A DNA stretch of 64,000 bases from Lycocorax pyrrhopterus obiensis (GCA_014706295.1 JACSVZ010000022.1:14092830-14156829), one strand, 5' to 3'; counted from the stretch's first letter, positions 24,591 to 39,829 are shown. The notes: generated by a model from the sequence alone, not told the origin. Program-made: numbers and translations.

Positions 24591-27557
24591 CCACAACCCC
24601 ATCAGGCACAAATGAAAATTATTACTTTTCTCCTTTTATCTTTTTTTAAGGGTTTTTTGTTGCTTTGTTTTAACTTAACAGATGTAATCTAGTCAAGTTT
24701 CTTCCTCAGCCTCTAAAGGAAAAAAAGGTAAATACAGTATTTAGGAAGGTGTTGTATTTTACATGGTGTGAATATTTTGTTACAATTTTTGCTGCTATTT
24801 TTAAATTAATCTACAAGAGCTTGTATTCCTGAAGGGTATCCAGATTTGCACAGTAAAAGTCTTCAGAGAACACCTATATTTCTGCTTTAGAACATGCCAA
24901 ATAGATGCCTAAATCTTGGTAGCACCAAGTAGCACAGTACAATAGACACAGCAGCGACTCCACAACTGGTGAGGCAGGACATCCAAGCCCAGGAATATCC
25001 CTTGAATACCCCACAAAACACAGCCAAAAGAACCAGGACATGCTGGCAGCCCACTCTTGTTCAGTAGTCCAGCAACACCTCAGGTTTACTGATCTAAATT
25101 GGGCAGAAAACAGACTTGAATGTTTGTTGTAACTACTGGAGACCAACAGGAGTGAGACAAAGGGGCTGTTCCCTGTCATATCATGGGGAATGAGAGGAAA
25201 ATGGTATTTCAGCTGATATAAAAGTGCTGACACAAGTGACAGCGACTAGAAACAGTTATGAACACACTGTTGTTGGGAGGGACAGGTGGAAGGGTTTTGT
25301 CAGACAAGCAAGAACACTTCTCAAACATATTTTTTACCACAAAAAGTGAAAGACAGACAAAACAGTTTTAGAAAGGAACTTGAAAACTTCAAGCAATCTT
25401 TATGACTTGACTGCTCCATGATAGTAAGGGACTAACACTTGATAAATGTGTATCTTCAAGTATGTTGAGAAGAGACAGCCAGGTTGAAAATCTTGTGCTT
25501 GGACAGAAGGCATGTGCACTCTGCAGTGCAGGGGTTTAGGTGTCTACCTTTGCAAATATTCATATGAGCCCCAAATCAAGCAGGATTTCTGTTGCCTTTG
25601 GTGTTGTGCTGACAGTGAAAAGCAGAGCAGCTGGATGCACAGAAAAAGGGGCAGGGGAAGAGAGGAGGCACTGGGTGATGGCCCCGTTGCTGTTCAGAGC
25701 AGGGTACCCCAGCAGCCCTTTGCCCCCTCTCCCAGGGCTGAGGAGCCAGAGCTGAATGTCAAACCAGCACAATTCAGTGTGAATAAAACCAGCAGGACTG
25801 GGCTTGAAGGCTTCAGACTGCTAATCCCAAACTTTGACAAAGACTGATAAAGGAGCTAAACAGTGAATGAAAAACAATCCTCAGTTCTGTGTCTGTCTGG
25901 TAAAATTCTCTCAGATATTGCCATTATTACACAGCAGCACAGCCTGACTTGGTATGAAGTGAGGTCTGGCTACTGGCCACAGGAGAAACTTAAATTCTTC
26001 TTCCATGTATACACTAACAGCTGAGATCAGCTCCAGGAAAATTTTGTGGGAGAAATATCTGTGTCCTCAGCTGATACAGAAAGTGAATATCTGGAGAGAC
26101 AAGAAATCTGGCTCTCATCAGGGTTCCGTTCATGCAGACTGAGTGCCATTGCACAACCTGATGTAGCTTGCAAGCTGGCATTGCTTAAATCAGTTCAGTA
26201 AAACTGGTTGTTTTCCTGGCTTGTAAACTTTTTCTGTGTGGATAGAAGTTAAAAAAGAAACCACCACTACTTTTTTTATTACTCTTTCTCTAAACTCTTA
26301 AGCTTTGTGTTCTGTCTGCTCAATGAAGACTCTTTTTGCCCAGTTAATCACCATGCATTATTAATGAGTGGTATCAGCTCAATCTTTTATTATCATTCAT
26401 AGTTTAAAAAAAAAAATTACTATTTTCTTGACTCAGTTTGAAAAGTGTAGTAACAAAACACACATCCTGAAGCAGTAACTCTCAAAGGTGTGTGTGTTGC
26501 TCATTTTTGTCTCAATATGACATGGACATCTATTTCATGACCCTGTAGCTGTTGTATTTCCAAGTCACCATTTCTCCATGGTTTTGGTGACTTTGCTGCA
26601 GGTGAAGTAGCACCTGCAATGTCTAAATGTGCCTAATCCTCCTCTGAGGACTAATCCCCATGAAGAACCATTGTGTAATATGGATATTGGTTATCACAAG
26701 TAGCAATATTTCTTTTATAGACATGAACTCTTTTAAGTTTGAATGTACAGAAATCATGGTTGCCTACACATCTTTCATTTGATCATTTCCAGCGGGCCAC
26801 TTAAGATGACTTTTTTCCCAAAGATCAGTTTTGTGAATTGACAGAATTTCTTTAAGCAACTATTAAAAATCTGGGGAAAAATTGAATATAGAAAAATATT
26901 CCAAAAAAACCATTCTTTTCAACTGGGCAGCCAGCTACTGCCCTCCTATCAACATTGCATAACAACTACTAAGATTCATCTGGCACTTTATTCTGTTTGT
27001 TGAACCAGCAAGAACTACCACCCAAAGAGGAGTGTAACCCTCACAAACTGGCCAGGCCTTACCAAGAGAAAAACACTTAAAGACAAAAATGTGCTTAAAC
27101 AGCAAAAGGGAGAGACAAAGCTTCATTAGAAGCCAACATGGGTCTCCTTGCCAAAAAAAGTCAGTTCAAGGAAAATTAAAACAGAAGGCAAAAGTAATGG
27201 ATCCCATAGGGAAAAGACTCAAAGGCTGCTGAGAAAATGGTAAGGCAGCCACAAAACTGAAAAGGTTCAGCTGGTTGCAGACACAACCTCAGTGTTTCAC
27301 TAAGAATTGAATTTTTCCTTTAAAGTGCTTGGGTTCTTTCCACAGCCCAACAGCAGAGCTGGACAGGCAGACACTCAACCAAAGGAGAAATTAAAAAAAA
27401 AAAGGGGGGAAAAGTCCAGCCTCAAGCCATCTTCCATTAAAATCTCACGGACCCTTTTTCCAAATTTAGGTTTAATGTGTGTTAGGTAAGACTCTAAATG
27501 CTGAATCATCACACAGTCTGATTTGGGGGTTTATTTGGTTTGGGTTTTTAGTATTAA

Positions 27558-27581
27558 TTCACCATAAGCACTTATGGTGAA
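27558..27581. repeat. 24-bp near-perfect palindrome
   Basis: TTCACCATAAG and CTTATGGTGAA are exact reverse complements, 11 bp each, with only CA between them. A hairpin this tight would extrude as a cruciform more readily than form a stem-loop RNA. Nothing coding is near it. Confidence 0.6.
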
Positions 27582-30500
27582 GGGTTGTTTTATGGACTAA
27601 TTTACAAGGATAGCCTAAAACCCAAGAAAAATCTTGGACATCAGAGACAAAAAGCAGATGTGTGAGTCCAGCTTTGCTCCTGAAGTATCAAGTGGGAATG
27701 AAGAGCTCCAATTCTTCCTCCTTCCTCAAATCCTCCTTTTGCTGACAGTTGAAAGGTTAAAAAGCAGAGGATGTTACGGTGCCTCTTGCACAAAAGAGAT
27801 GTTTTGCAGGAGGCATAGGAAGGGTCTTTCCAGGCCTTACAGATTGCAGGACTAATGAGCTGTAGTTTTTTCAGGCATATCATATCAAAAACATGACTAA
27901 TTACCACTATGACACACTTAGAAGCAATGTAGCTTTCAGAGCAACAGTTGCTCCAACTCAAAAAGGCAACAAGGTTCAGTGGTTTGTACATGCACACAAA
28001 CTACAGATGTATTCATTTTTCCATCTGTTTCTTATTTGTCACAGAAAAACATAACTCAGAACAACTGACAGTAGTCAGAAATGTTCTGAAGCCCACCAAG
28101 TACACTAACCTTAATGTGTTTTACAGAGAGAGAGAATAGAATTTGACAGGGTCATTGATCACTTGAACCAACTCAGATCCATGTCAAAACCAGGAAAAGC
28201 AAGCATCAGTAACTATAAGTTTGGAAACACAGCATTCCCATCACCGTGACCCCAGGCCAGCACCAGTCACCAGTAAACCCATGGTCCACACCATTCAGAC
28301 AACTTAATCATGTATTTTTTTTTATTTTCCCCATAAGTTTCTATGTAGCTGTGTTTTTTCTCAACATGTTACCAAGGAAACCCTACACTCCTGTAGCTTA
28401 GTGTCCAGCTCTTTATTGCTATTGACACACCAATGTTTAGGATTTTGAACGAAGTGATACACTGTCCTTCTCATTAGGAAGGGATCTTCCCTTATACCAT
28501 AAGCTGGATAGAGTTAAAATGAGACCTTTTTTGAAAGTTCAGCTCTTCCAAAATGCCTGTGAGAAATTTGCCAATTAACTCTTCTATTTATTAATTTTAT
28601 TAATCATTTTACATGTCAATATTCAATTATGCTATATGCTATCCACTGAAAAATAGCCCTGTAATCTTACTGGTGACTTCTCTGTCACAATTCCACTCTT
28701 ATGTTATCTTTGAACGTTGTTGAGTTCCTTTGACAAACAATATTTTGTGAATTTTGTGAGAGCTGCCAGCTAAATTTCAAGCGATAACAATTAGGTTGCA
28801 GTTGCACACTCCTTGTATCTGTGTCATACTTTTATCTAACATTTATACAGATTTTCACTGGGAGAAGAGGTGCTATATATAAATAAATATATGAACACTG
28901 AATTTAGGATGCACTGCAGGGAACAAGAGCTCTTCAACACCTGGGGGTGCCATGCTGGTGTCCCCTGTGCCCACACCGAGCTCACGTGGAGCACGAGTCA
29001 CATCCACACTGCAAAGCACCAGGGCAGGCTCAGATCTGGCACTTTGTCTCTCACCCTGAGGTCTGAGAAGCTCTTCCACGTTCCACACAACACTCACCTG
29101 TTCCAAGAGTGCCCCAGGAGGGTTCCAGTTCCAACCTCATGCTTTAAGGTTGCAGTTCTTACCCTGAATGCCTCAGGCATGGATAACTGCAGGATAAAGG
29201 CAGGGAGTGGTCATGTGAAAGAGCACTCCTGGCAGAGTGAAGTTTATCATTGCACTGGACTTGGATTTCAGTTGTCTGTCATGGTGAGAGGTATTTCTGT
29301 CCCTCTCTCCTTTGGGTCTCATGGAGCTTTGCTTTTATCTGTCGTCAAGGAAACACCAGGGTTTTTTCCCTCTTGCTCATTAATGTCTGCATTTTTGTTT
29401 CCATAGCTACAAAGGAACCTTAGTGTTTTAAAATAGCAGTAATTGGATTACCATGACTTTTTCAAATTTATTGACACCATTAATGGCTCCGATTTTCAAA
29501 AGCAGACACTGAAATCGTATCAGCAGTTTTTCAGCTATTAACGTGTTATCTCCTTGTCCTGAAATCCTGGGTACATGCTCAGAAAAGTCTTCAGCATCCA
29601 GACACTCACTGCAGCCAGACTCGGGCTCCATACGTGGTGCTCTGAAATTACTGAAAATAGTCTGCTCTTTATTTGGATTAGTTTTAATTTCTGATGGTCT
29701 TCTGCAAAGGAGTGCACAGGTTCTGTTGTGAATCTGCTGGGTATTAGCATCTTACAGATCCTTTGTAAATGTGACCCCAGTAGAATAATCTGGAAGAATT
29801 TTTACAGCCAAGGATCTGGGAAACTCAGGATGCAGGAACACAGGAAAAGAACTGAGAGTACCAGCATTGCTAACAACTGGAATCGCTTAGCAGGGACATA
29901 AATTCATGTTTTCTTAAGACAAAAAAGTGACACTCCTACACTGTCTGTGGCTCTATGCACCCTCCTACCACCCTGAAACTGTTCCTGTGCCGCCTTCTAG
30001 CACTTTTCATTTACTTGTTACCATTTACTTGCCTATTTCAGGTGCCCACAAAGCACTGTAAGTGCATATTCTGTACCCCTACCCTTTCCTTCCAGTCCCT
30101 CCAGTCCCTCCTGCCCTCAGCCTCAGCAGAGGACAGAAAGAAGCTGAATTCACTGCACGGATGTCCCAGCAGCGGTGTCACCACTCCTTGTGCTGAGCCC
30201 AGCCAGAGATACACACCAGTGCCACAGTGGAACTGGACTAAAATTAACCAACAATTTAAAAAGTTGTAAGAGGTGGACAGACAGAACGTCCAGATGCCAC
30301 CTATTGTTTTAGAAAAACAAGCTCAAGAGAGTCACCAACCTAAAATCTAGGCACAGCAAAAAGGTGACAAGTGGCTAAACGCAAATAAGTGTGAACAAGG
30401 AAGTCTAATCTAAAATATTAGTTCCTATTTTTCATAATGGATTTCTGTGCATCCTTGAGGCTCAGACATTCTATTACCATAGAAACACTATCCTGTGTCT

Positions 30501-31347
30501 CTGAGGACCTGCTGTAGCTGTGTGCTGTTATGGAAACAGTCATCTGAACAGCTCAACTCATGTCTATATTTCAGTGATTGTGTTTGTAAAGATCCACTGC
30601 TAAATTATCCTTCAGGATTCATTTTAATAAAAACTAAGTCTCTGAAGCACTTGGCAATTCAATAAACTCCTCAAGGCTCCTCCAAATTAAAAATACAGCA
30701 ATGGAAAAAAAAATATACATTAGAATTACTGAGCAATATTTACCAACCTCTCCTAATCCCCTACCATCAGCAAAGGTTTGGGGAAAAAGATGGGTCTGTC
30801 CTCCCCAACAATTATTAGTAAAACTACTTCAGGAAAGCAAATGTTTATGATGTGTTCTGTGCAAGGACTCCCTCACACACCCATCCTATGTGCCAGCACA
30901 GAAATGAAATTCAAAACATAAGAAGGTACAGGGAGAAACTGTGGCTCACATGACTGAACTGTGAATTCTTAAATTTTGATTCCAGGTGAACCATTCTTTT
31001 GTCTCAGAAAAGCCATCCAAGACAGATTTCTGAAAAGATAACATGTGAGTTGGAAGCTCAACTCCCACTAATTTTTTCCTGGGAATTGAGTCCTTAGCTG
31101 ATCCTAGAAAATCTCCTCAGCATTTTCATATTTGTAACATCTCAGATACTACTACTTATGTATTTTACTAGAGTTCTGTGGGCATGAGTATTTTGTATTT
31201 TCTTGAATAAAGCCATCAAAGAACCAGGAACAGAATGATAAGGTGCTATTTAGGTTAATGGTCAGCTGTAAAGAGCTTCCAGCCTAATTACATAGATTTT
31301 TCTACTTAGTTATTGCAACTTACGACTGTAAATTCACACTTTTTATC

Positions 31348-31365
31348 TTTTTTTTTTTTTTTTTT
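31348..31365 (+). repeat. T18 homopolymer
   Basis: An uninterrupted run of 18 T in AT-rich non-coding DNA; on the minus strand it is an A18 run. No gene-like sequence adjoins it. Confidence 0.6.
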
Positions 31366-34300
31366 AATCAAAATCATCCACACCAACCCAAACCATCCTA
31401 ATAAGGTTATATCCTTAATAACCAAATACTGGTTATTTGTAGCTGTCTGTTAACATTTTGGACTCTATACTCATGTAACAGAGAACATAAATACATTCTC
31501 AGGAGATGGATTAATCCAAGCTGGCTTAATCATACTGGGATGAATTTGATGATTTCTCAGTGCTTGGAATTTAACTTTTTCTTTCTTTATTTATACATGT
31601 GGCTTACTCCTTTAATTATTGCTGAAACACTAAGTTGCAGGCAGCTTTGTTTCAGCATCACGTTAAGTCTAGGCAGTATGATGGTGAAAAAGCTGTTTTC
31701 TCCCAAAGGGCTCTCTAATTAATCATCCCTAATGAAGCTGCACTAATTAACAATGATAGGGGTGGTGGAAGGCCTAGAAGAGTCTGAGGGCTGAGTTCAG
31801 GCTGTGAGGATTTTTACTTGTAGTCCTTCACAAGTGCAACGCACCCAGGACTGGTCTGTGAGTGGATTTTTTAACAGCCCATAGGTTTTTGTAATATTTA
31901 CTAAATTCTTAGATCCTCTTCAAGTTGTTGCCTACATTTTACTGAAGTTTTCTTGGTCTGTATGTAGCAGGTTTGTACAGGCCTGTTAAATGTGTTTGGC
32001 TTTGGATCAGGACAGAATGGAGTGGAGTTCTTTTGCAGGACTTCCAAGAGTATAAGTATTCCTACATATTCCTCTCACTTGCCTTAAGTGCTACAATATT
32101 TCACAGTTAAGTACATAAAAAAGCCCCCATGGCCTGTAGTGTCAGACAGAGGTCACAGGAAATGCAGATTCAGGCGTTTTATCAAGCTGGACTCTGACAG
32201 TTTTGATCACAGCATCTGATGGCCTTTGATTTTGATTTTTCCTAAATGGAATCTATGATTTTTACATTAATGAAGATTTTATGGAGTCTGCTTACTTTAA
32301 AGTTTAATATATTTATTAGAGAATACCATGAAAGAAAATATTTTTGTCCTAATTGTGCATGAAGAGTATTCTGTTACTTTATTTGCATTGAAGATCCTTG
32401 CATTATGTTTTCATCTTAAACTCTCCTATTAGATTAATATTCTTATTTGTTTTTTCTTTCTTTCTTTTATTTCTTTTTCTTTTATAGTTTATGCCTTAGG
32501 TTGGATGAAATAACCTCATGAGAACTCCTCAGAAGGCTGTTTGGAAAAGAGGAGTATTTTCAGTGAAGCTACAAACAGGAAACCACTGCTGGCCAGGTAA
32601 GATACTAAAGATTTAAAACTGTCAGAGCACCTCATCCCCAGAAGGACAAGGATCATTTTCAGGTGCAGTTTTTGACTTTCATGCTCGCTGTTTCCCTGTG
32701 GGCTGACAGTGCTGTCCAAACACCAGCATTTCTTCTCAGCCTGGGGCTGGGAATTCCTGCTGTCAGGCCCAGCTGAGAAGGCTGGGACTGAGCCTCAAGC
32801 TGCTGTTCCTAATAAAGGTCTGAGGGCTGTGGTCCCAGAGAGGAGGACTTGTGTTCTCCGTTACGGAGACCGGATCCTCCCCCTCCCAAAGAGGTGACAA
32901 ATACAATCCCAGCACTAAGGAAAGCAGAAATACTCTTAAATCCAGGATCCCCCTGTTCTCTGGCCCACAAAACTTTGAATAAAAATGATTTAATGGCTTG
33001 CCTTCACCAGACGTGTGGTCAGCCACTGGCAGACGAAAGCCTACGTGTCTCAAGACTGTTTGGTTTCTAATTGATCTGATAATTGTCTTGGTGACAGTTC
33101 AGATGTCAGCACTGATGATTAAGTGGCCACTTTCATGCAATACTTTGTGTATAAAGAATTGACAACTTTTATTTCCAGGCTGTGGTTTCTTTAAACCGTG
33201 TCCAAAGATAGCTGATGGATGTGTCAGATTTCTGACACAAAGAGCTTGGTGTAAACTTTGGACATGGGAGCAAGGTTTGAAGAGCATGAGTTATGTTTGT
33301 GATTTAATATGTAATTCTGACCACGACCTGTCGCCACTGGTTCTTCAGACTTTGCCCTGAAAGATGCACCCAGCAGATGTTTGAGAGCACGGTGGTTTTA
33401 TAAGAACTGTTGTCATCTTTTGAACTACACAAGGATCACTAGGGGAGAAACATGATTATCTCCAAACAACACAAAATCATCAGCATTTTCAAAGTACTTT
33501 AAAATTTGTGGTTTTGTCTTTAATTGTGCTGTTACTGTGCTTGCTCATGAGTTGTGGGTGATAACATGTGATTATCATCTGCCTACTTGATCACACGCAC
33601 ATTTGTGATGCTTGCAAGCGCAAACATTATCTGGCTGGGATCTGCCACATTCTGCAGAGTTTCAGAGACTGTTTCCCAGACAACGGCACAGTCCTCTTGC
33701 ATCCCTGAGCCGTGCACCGCCGTGGACCTGCGCTCAGTCTAACACCTGGTGGCAGCTGCTGCTCCCACTGCTGACACAGACAAGATGTTTGTAGAGCCCT
33801 AATCCAACTGCCTGAACTCTGCAAGTCAAGGAAACCGCACAACCTAAATTAAAAAGTCAAAATGAGTCAAACAGCACCTACCTTGTTACAAATTCTGAGT
33901 CAGTTTTTAAATTGAAACCAGATCATTCCTTGCCAAAAGCCATTTAAGGGCCATGTACTACCTGTTTAAGACCTCTGCTGCCAAACATAAAGCCAAGCAC
34001 AGCTGTGTAATGTGGTAAATCATTTCTCTGTGGCAATTTGAGTGTGTTAAAACAAAGGAGCCCAGAGGGCAGGTAGAGGAGTGAGTGTCAGAAGCAGCTC
34101 AGGCCAGCTGGGCGGGATCCTGTGTGCAGGGCGTTTACATTTTGGATGTTGTCAGGTGGGGGAGGAAGCTGATAAGAAAAATAATTATTTGCATTCAAAT
34201 TATATAAACAGTGCCAGAGCCTGGTTAGTGTAGGCAGTGTTAGACAGAGTGTTTCCCAACTGCAGGAGATGTATCACATGCTGGGTAAGGAAGGTATACG

Positions 34301-37300
34301 AGGCAACAGCACTCTGAAGGTGTGCAGCTCTAAGCCTCTTGGCACATTTTATGGCAGAAGAATAAAATAAAAGGGATCTGAAAATCAAATGTTTGTCCCA
34401 GATCCTCCTATTAAAAATGCACATTTTTAATATGCCCTAACTTAAACTCTGTGCTCTGAAGCAAAGATAATTTGGGTTTGAATTAATCAGGGGGAGGGGA
34501 GCAGGATATTTGTGGGATTTGGGCAGGGTTTTTCAAGGTATACAGGGGTATTTGGGGAAGGGAGAGATATTAAATGGCAGGTAACAAAATCTCAGTCTCT
34601 CCTTGATGTTCTTAGCTCCAATCAGCTAAAACTGAGTGGCTGTAGCAGCAGTGTAGCAGTACCACCAATCAGCAGTTCAGATCCCATGCTGTCCTTTCAC
34701 ATCTGGTGGCCACAGGTTTCTGAAGATCTTATCACTGATTTTTTGTTTTTCACTCGTTAAGAATGATGTCAAGCGTGAGTGGAATATTAAATGATTTTGC
34801 TTATTGATCCTGTGACGTTCGGTCAGAATATCCTGGAAGTTTGCAGAGGGGTTCTCTGGGGTGTGCCATTCCCTCTGTGGGTACCATGGCAGAACCAGGT
34901 AGAATCTGATGGGAGATTTATCATCTTTTATACCACTCTTTCATATAACTTCTGACTGCAGCTCTGCCTTTCAGACCTTCTCCAAGAAAAAGCAATTCCA
35001 TGGTCAAGATGAAGAGGCCATTCTCTCTCCAACCTAAGACTACTTCAAATTTTTTAAAAATATCCTTCACCTCCTGTTGAGAGCTTCCTCAGCTGCATTC
35101 TGTGAATTATGTCCATGGCTTTCCTCACTGTTTCCATAAAGTACCAAAGGCCCTTATCTGACACTGAGTGCACAGGTTTACAACAGGACGTTTGCACTCT
35201 GAGTTGTTCTCAGGTTTTCCTGTCTGGACGTCTCCGTCTGCCGTCACCTGAGACACTGGACCTGCTCCATTGCAATCACATCCCTGAGAGTCGTGCGCTG
35301 TAACTGTAGCTGTGGTGACAAGTATCTGCAAAGGGCAGAAAAGCTACTTCATCATAGGTGAGGACTTGTGGAAATTGAAATCTGAAAGACTGTTCTCAAG
35401 TATGTGAAGCCGCACACACAGGGAGCGGAAGACACAGACAACACGTGATCCAGCCCCCTCTCGTGGTTTTTCCATACAGAAGGCAGGAATCGATTCAAAC
35501 TGATTCCTTAGTAATTATATAAACACCTGCATCTCCTCTCTGAAAGCTGATAGGGTTACTGGCATTTCATCTCGCCTTAGGGAGTGATAGGCATTAGTCT
35601 GAGGATAGAAAATGATCATCTGTAAAAATTTTTATTTGTATTTCATATGCAACTTGACAGCTATTTCCACCACATACAAAATACCATAGAATACGAGGGA
35701 CTAAGGGAAAGGGATTTGTTGGCCATTTCTATAAGGTGTTTTTTCTTCAAACTGAAGGAGGAAGAGCTCTAAGTACTACAGGACAGAAAACAAAACTCTC
35801 CTGGTCAACTGATAAAGTGCAGAAACAAATACAGGCATTTGGTTGTCTTACACTGCTCTGTGTTTTACTTTGAGTTGAACTGAATGGTGTGATACAAATT
35901 GCAAGTCACTGTTTGTCAGCGGGTGAAGAACAAATGCACTGAACTTAAGAGAACTGCTGCAGGTCTGGCTAAAGCCAAGCTGGTTCCAGTGGGTGTTTTG
36001 GGGGTGCACAGCATTGGCCAGATCAGCCCTGAACACTTGTTCTTGTTCTGCAGCACTAGCATGGCCTCTCTGTCATTTTTCCATTTCATTTATGGCTCAC
36101 TGTGCAAACAGAAATTCAGCTGCCTTGTTCCCTCACAGTGCTCACCGTGGCCACACGAAGAGCTGTCCCAGAGCAACGTGAGCAGCAGCCCCAGAACAGA
36201 AATAACTGTCCTCAGGTGGCACCGGGGCCAGCTCACACAGCCTGGGCAGAGCTGAAGGTCAGTTGCACAGGAGGAGTTTGGCAGTGCAGCTCCCCTGGTT
36301 GAGGCTGTGAGGTTTATAGAGCTCAGGGGTCTCAAGTGTTGTTTGCTGCATTCTGGTCCTTTCCCTCTGCCCTTTCCCTCACATGAGGGCTACAGGCCTC
36401 ATGACAAGGAATTTGGGATCACATCCGTTCTGAAGAAGGAAGGTGAAAGGCTTTGGAGTGGGAGGCCAGTTTACTGCAGCAGTGAGAAGCACTGTTAGGA
36501 CTCAACATCAGCAGTGAAACTGTTAATGCCTTGCAGAGGAGGTAAAACTGCTAAAGAAGGCTGGTTACTTTGATAAAAATACATTTTCAGTATTGAAGAG
36601 GACATATTTTTATTCCATCTATGTTTCTCTGAAGAGACAAAGAGATGCACCAAAGCATGTGAATGTTAATCCCTCATATAGTGTGAGCTCTGTTCTGACC
36701 TAACAAACATCTCATTATGGAAACTCTTTTCTGCCTAACACCACTTTTCCAGAATGTTCTGTAGTGGTGGCATTTCGCCATTGGTGTCTCCTTTAGGTAT
36801 TAATCAGAAATCTGGAAGGATCAAAATTACTTGAACAAAACTCCTATTAAAGTACAGGCAAAGCCAGAAGAGTTGGTCCTATCCTGTACTCAGGTATTGC
36901 TGTGCTTTCTTTCTGTCAATAAAGGTATTTGTTTATTAAAGGCACCATTTGATGTGACCTTGTCATACAGGGGTGCATTATGACTTGCAAGGCATTAATG
37001 AGTCAGTTCTGGAAGCACTGAAAAGGAGCTTTGCTATCCAACAAAGTTTTTTTTTAAGAAGTGCATTCAGGAAAATACATCTGAGCACGAGGAGGCTGAG
37101 ACCCTGAATTGACAGCTGATGAAAGAGTGTTTATAGATGGGGCAGCCATGAAGAGCTGTAAAATGCAAGTCACTGAAGAGGTATGTCTAAAAAAGAAAAC
37201 ACTGACGATTTTCTATCATTACAACTGCCAGACTGACAGAGGGAGTGGGAACTTGTTTTTCCAGCTCAAGAAAAGAGCAAGACCTCTGAATGGTTTTCAT

Positions 37301-39719
37301 TAATATTGCCTGTGAACACCAATATTTCATACTAATAAAACTTAGATTTCAGATCAAGGAACTGGTGCAGTGTTACTGCAGTGTAGCCCTATTTCAGAAT
37401 ACAACAAGGGGGGAAGTAATACACCACAAAATACAATTTTCTTAAGTGTAAGAAACAGTAAACAGCTCAGCTGTCACGTGAAAACTGCGGAGTCGTGACA
37501 CCTGAAGCAGGGAAGCAACCAGAGCCCGTGTCCTGCCTGTGACAGGGAGTGCAGCAGGTGAGAACAGAACTTCCCCCACTTACCCTTCTCAGTATCAGTC
37601 ACCTGTAGTGCCACCTCTGTACAATTCAGTTCTGATGACCCATGATGAATGGCACTTCAGGCTTGCATTCATTTCACTCAGAAGTGCAGCTTGAGTCACT
37701 GCCATTGTCACCAAACCCTTTTCAGGATGGAATGTAGTGACATTTCGTGCTGCAGAGTGGTCTGGTTGATCTGTGGGCTCTGAACCAGGGCGGTGTTTGC
37801 TTTCCTAAGTGAGACACAATATCAGTATTTGTCTTACAGAAAGCCAAAACCGTGGTCGTGTAGGCCTGATTGGGTTTGACAACCTGGGGTTTTGGTACCC
37901 CCTATGGAGAGCAGGAATAATCTGGATATAATGCTGGAGATAAGGAGACTTTTGGGTTGTGAGTTATTTCCTGATATTTATGCTTTTTGGTCAAAATTAT
38001 GGGGTTTTTATGCGGCTGCTTAAAGGGGACAAGCCACACCTCCCTGCTGGCAAACATGGGTCTGGAAATAAAAAATCTTTAGCCTCGTTGAGCAGACAAA
38101 TTGTTCAGGACCTCAGAGTACTTTTTCCACAAAATTCCTAGGGCAATTTCCAGCATTTCTTAGCCACGCCAAGGAGATTGCTCTGCCAAAATCACAAGGC
38201 CCATTTCACGCATCAGTTGCATTTAGCAGTTGAGAGCAAACAGCCCCAGAAAGACACATATGGACTAAGGGACCTCATCACGGGTTTCCACGGGTTTTTA
38301 TATTTGTAGGTGTGCATTGTCCTCAGTGATCATTTTGGTACTGCCTGGGACTGGACAAACTTAACTGACAGAATGTTTTCTTTGATTTCAGTTATTAGAC
38401 AGATACTGACAACATACAGGGGCAAAGCTATTGGATTTTATAGTATTATAGTATATATAAATAATTCTGATGTTTAGGATGTGCCGCTTTTTCCTCTGCA
38501 GCTTACAAATGCACATTTTATTTTCTTAAAGTCTGGCTGTATTATTTATAATTGTGTTATTTCTCTTACAAGTCAGGTTTATAAGTAGTTCCACACTTGA
38601 TATCGCTCGGATTCAGAAACCTACTTGAACAAATCTCCTGTTAAAATAGCCTGAAGTTTACATGAGCAAGAACTGCTGAAATCTAGCTCCTAATCTGCAC
38701 CATATGTTGGCATGCTTCCTTCTTGGAGATGACATTTTGCTTTGCTTCCAGTCGATAACATTTCTTTTACAGAAAAAAAACCTGATGAGAGGCTACAGAC
38801 AGCCTGATGGATAAGGGATGGGTATCTGCTGTACTGTCCCTGTCTATTTAAGGGTCGCCACCTTCACAACTATGTGTCACACTGACACGTCTCAAAATGC
38901 TTTGCATTTTTAACATCCTTTGCAAAATTCTCCAGATGCAAAAATCATTCGGTGAGTATTCAGACTACAAAGGATTTAGAGCTGCCTTGCAATCTCCCAG
39001 CAATAACTCTGTACACTGTGACAGATCAGGGGCGCGTTAGCAATGTTCAGGAACAGTCCGTGAGGTGAAAGAGTCAGGAAAAATAAGATCAAGACAGGTA
39101 TCCCCAGCACAAATTTATTCTCTTAACAGCTCTCATGTAAGTATTTGCTACTGACTGAACCTGGTATCTATCATTAAGTAACAGCTTCTCTGTCACAGAG
39201 CTGCTGGATTCGATGTTCAGGATGCACAGGGGATATTCACTGGGTGTGAGTCTTTCCCCAGACCGGCTGGGATTTCTGGCACGGCAGAAGGGTGTCAGCA
39301 ATGTCACTGTGTGATATAACCTGTTTCTGGGAAGTTTCCCTCTCATGCTTTTCCAGTGAGGCTATTTCTGTGCGGTTATGAGTACACAGAGGCCACTCCC
39401 TCGTTGTGTGCATGAAACGCTATCCTGCTGTTTGAAAAAAGTGCCGCTTTCACCAGAGTCACGGCATTTTCCAACATTGTTGAGAATTTTGTAAGGAACT
39501 GCTTGATGGCGCGCCAAGAAGCACATGTGGGTTTGTTTGGTGCCGTAACCGCTTCTTTATTAACGCCGTAAATCCCCCTGGCTCATGTGAAGGGTGAGGA
39601 AGGGCAGCAGTTGCTGACATTTGGCCGCGGCCCGTCCCGGCGGAGCGGCCTGGCAGCGCGGCCGGTTACGAAACCCTCAGGCGCTCGCAGCCAGGCCCGG
39701 CCCGCCGGCCCCGCGCCGC

Positions 39720-39829
39720 TGACGTCACACCCACCGTGCCGGGGCCCCTGCGCCCCCTGCCGGCCGAACGCATCGGCTGAGAGCGAGGCGGTGTGACGTC
39801 ACTGGCCACCTGCGGCCGCGCTGACGTCA
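39720..39829 (+). promoter_or_regulatory. Cluster of three TGACGTCA sites
   Basis: Three full 8-bp cAMP-response elements start at 39720, 39794 and 39822. A fourth lies at 40114, about 145 bp from the start codon. Sites in the full palindromic form bind CREB/ATF1 dimers most strongly according to established knowledge of the family. Confidence 0.75.

Larger units (their letters stand above)
16363..39600. other. 23-kb region with no recognised coding sequence
   Basis: This is the upstream side of ZNF831 and should contain its 5' untranslated exon(s) and promoter, but I could not place them: there is no CpG island and no convincing coding exon. Frames of up to 178 codons occur without splice support or recognisable domains. 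Contents I can name are a CR1-like copy at the left edge, long A/T runs (16 T at 19971-19986, 18 A at 24573-24590, 18 T at 31348-31365) and a 24-bp palindrome near 27.6 kb. Confidence 0.6.

Noticed and set aside
28870..29406. 178-codon plus-strand frame in the ZNF831-PRELID3B gap
   Set aside because: It begins with GTG and shows no domain, repeat or convincing exon boundary. It is long for chance, so conservation could still be tested, but nothing supports a gene now.
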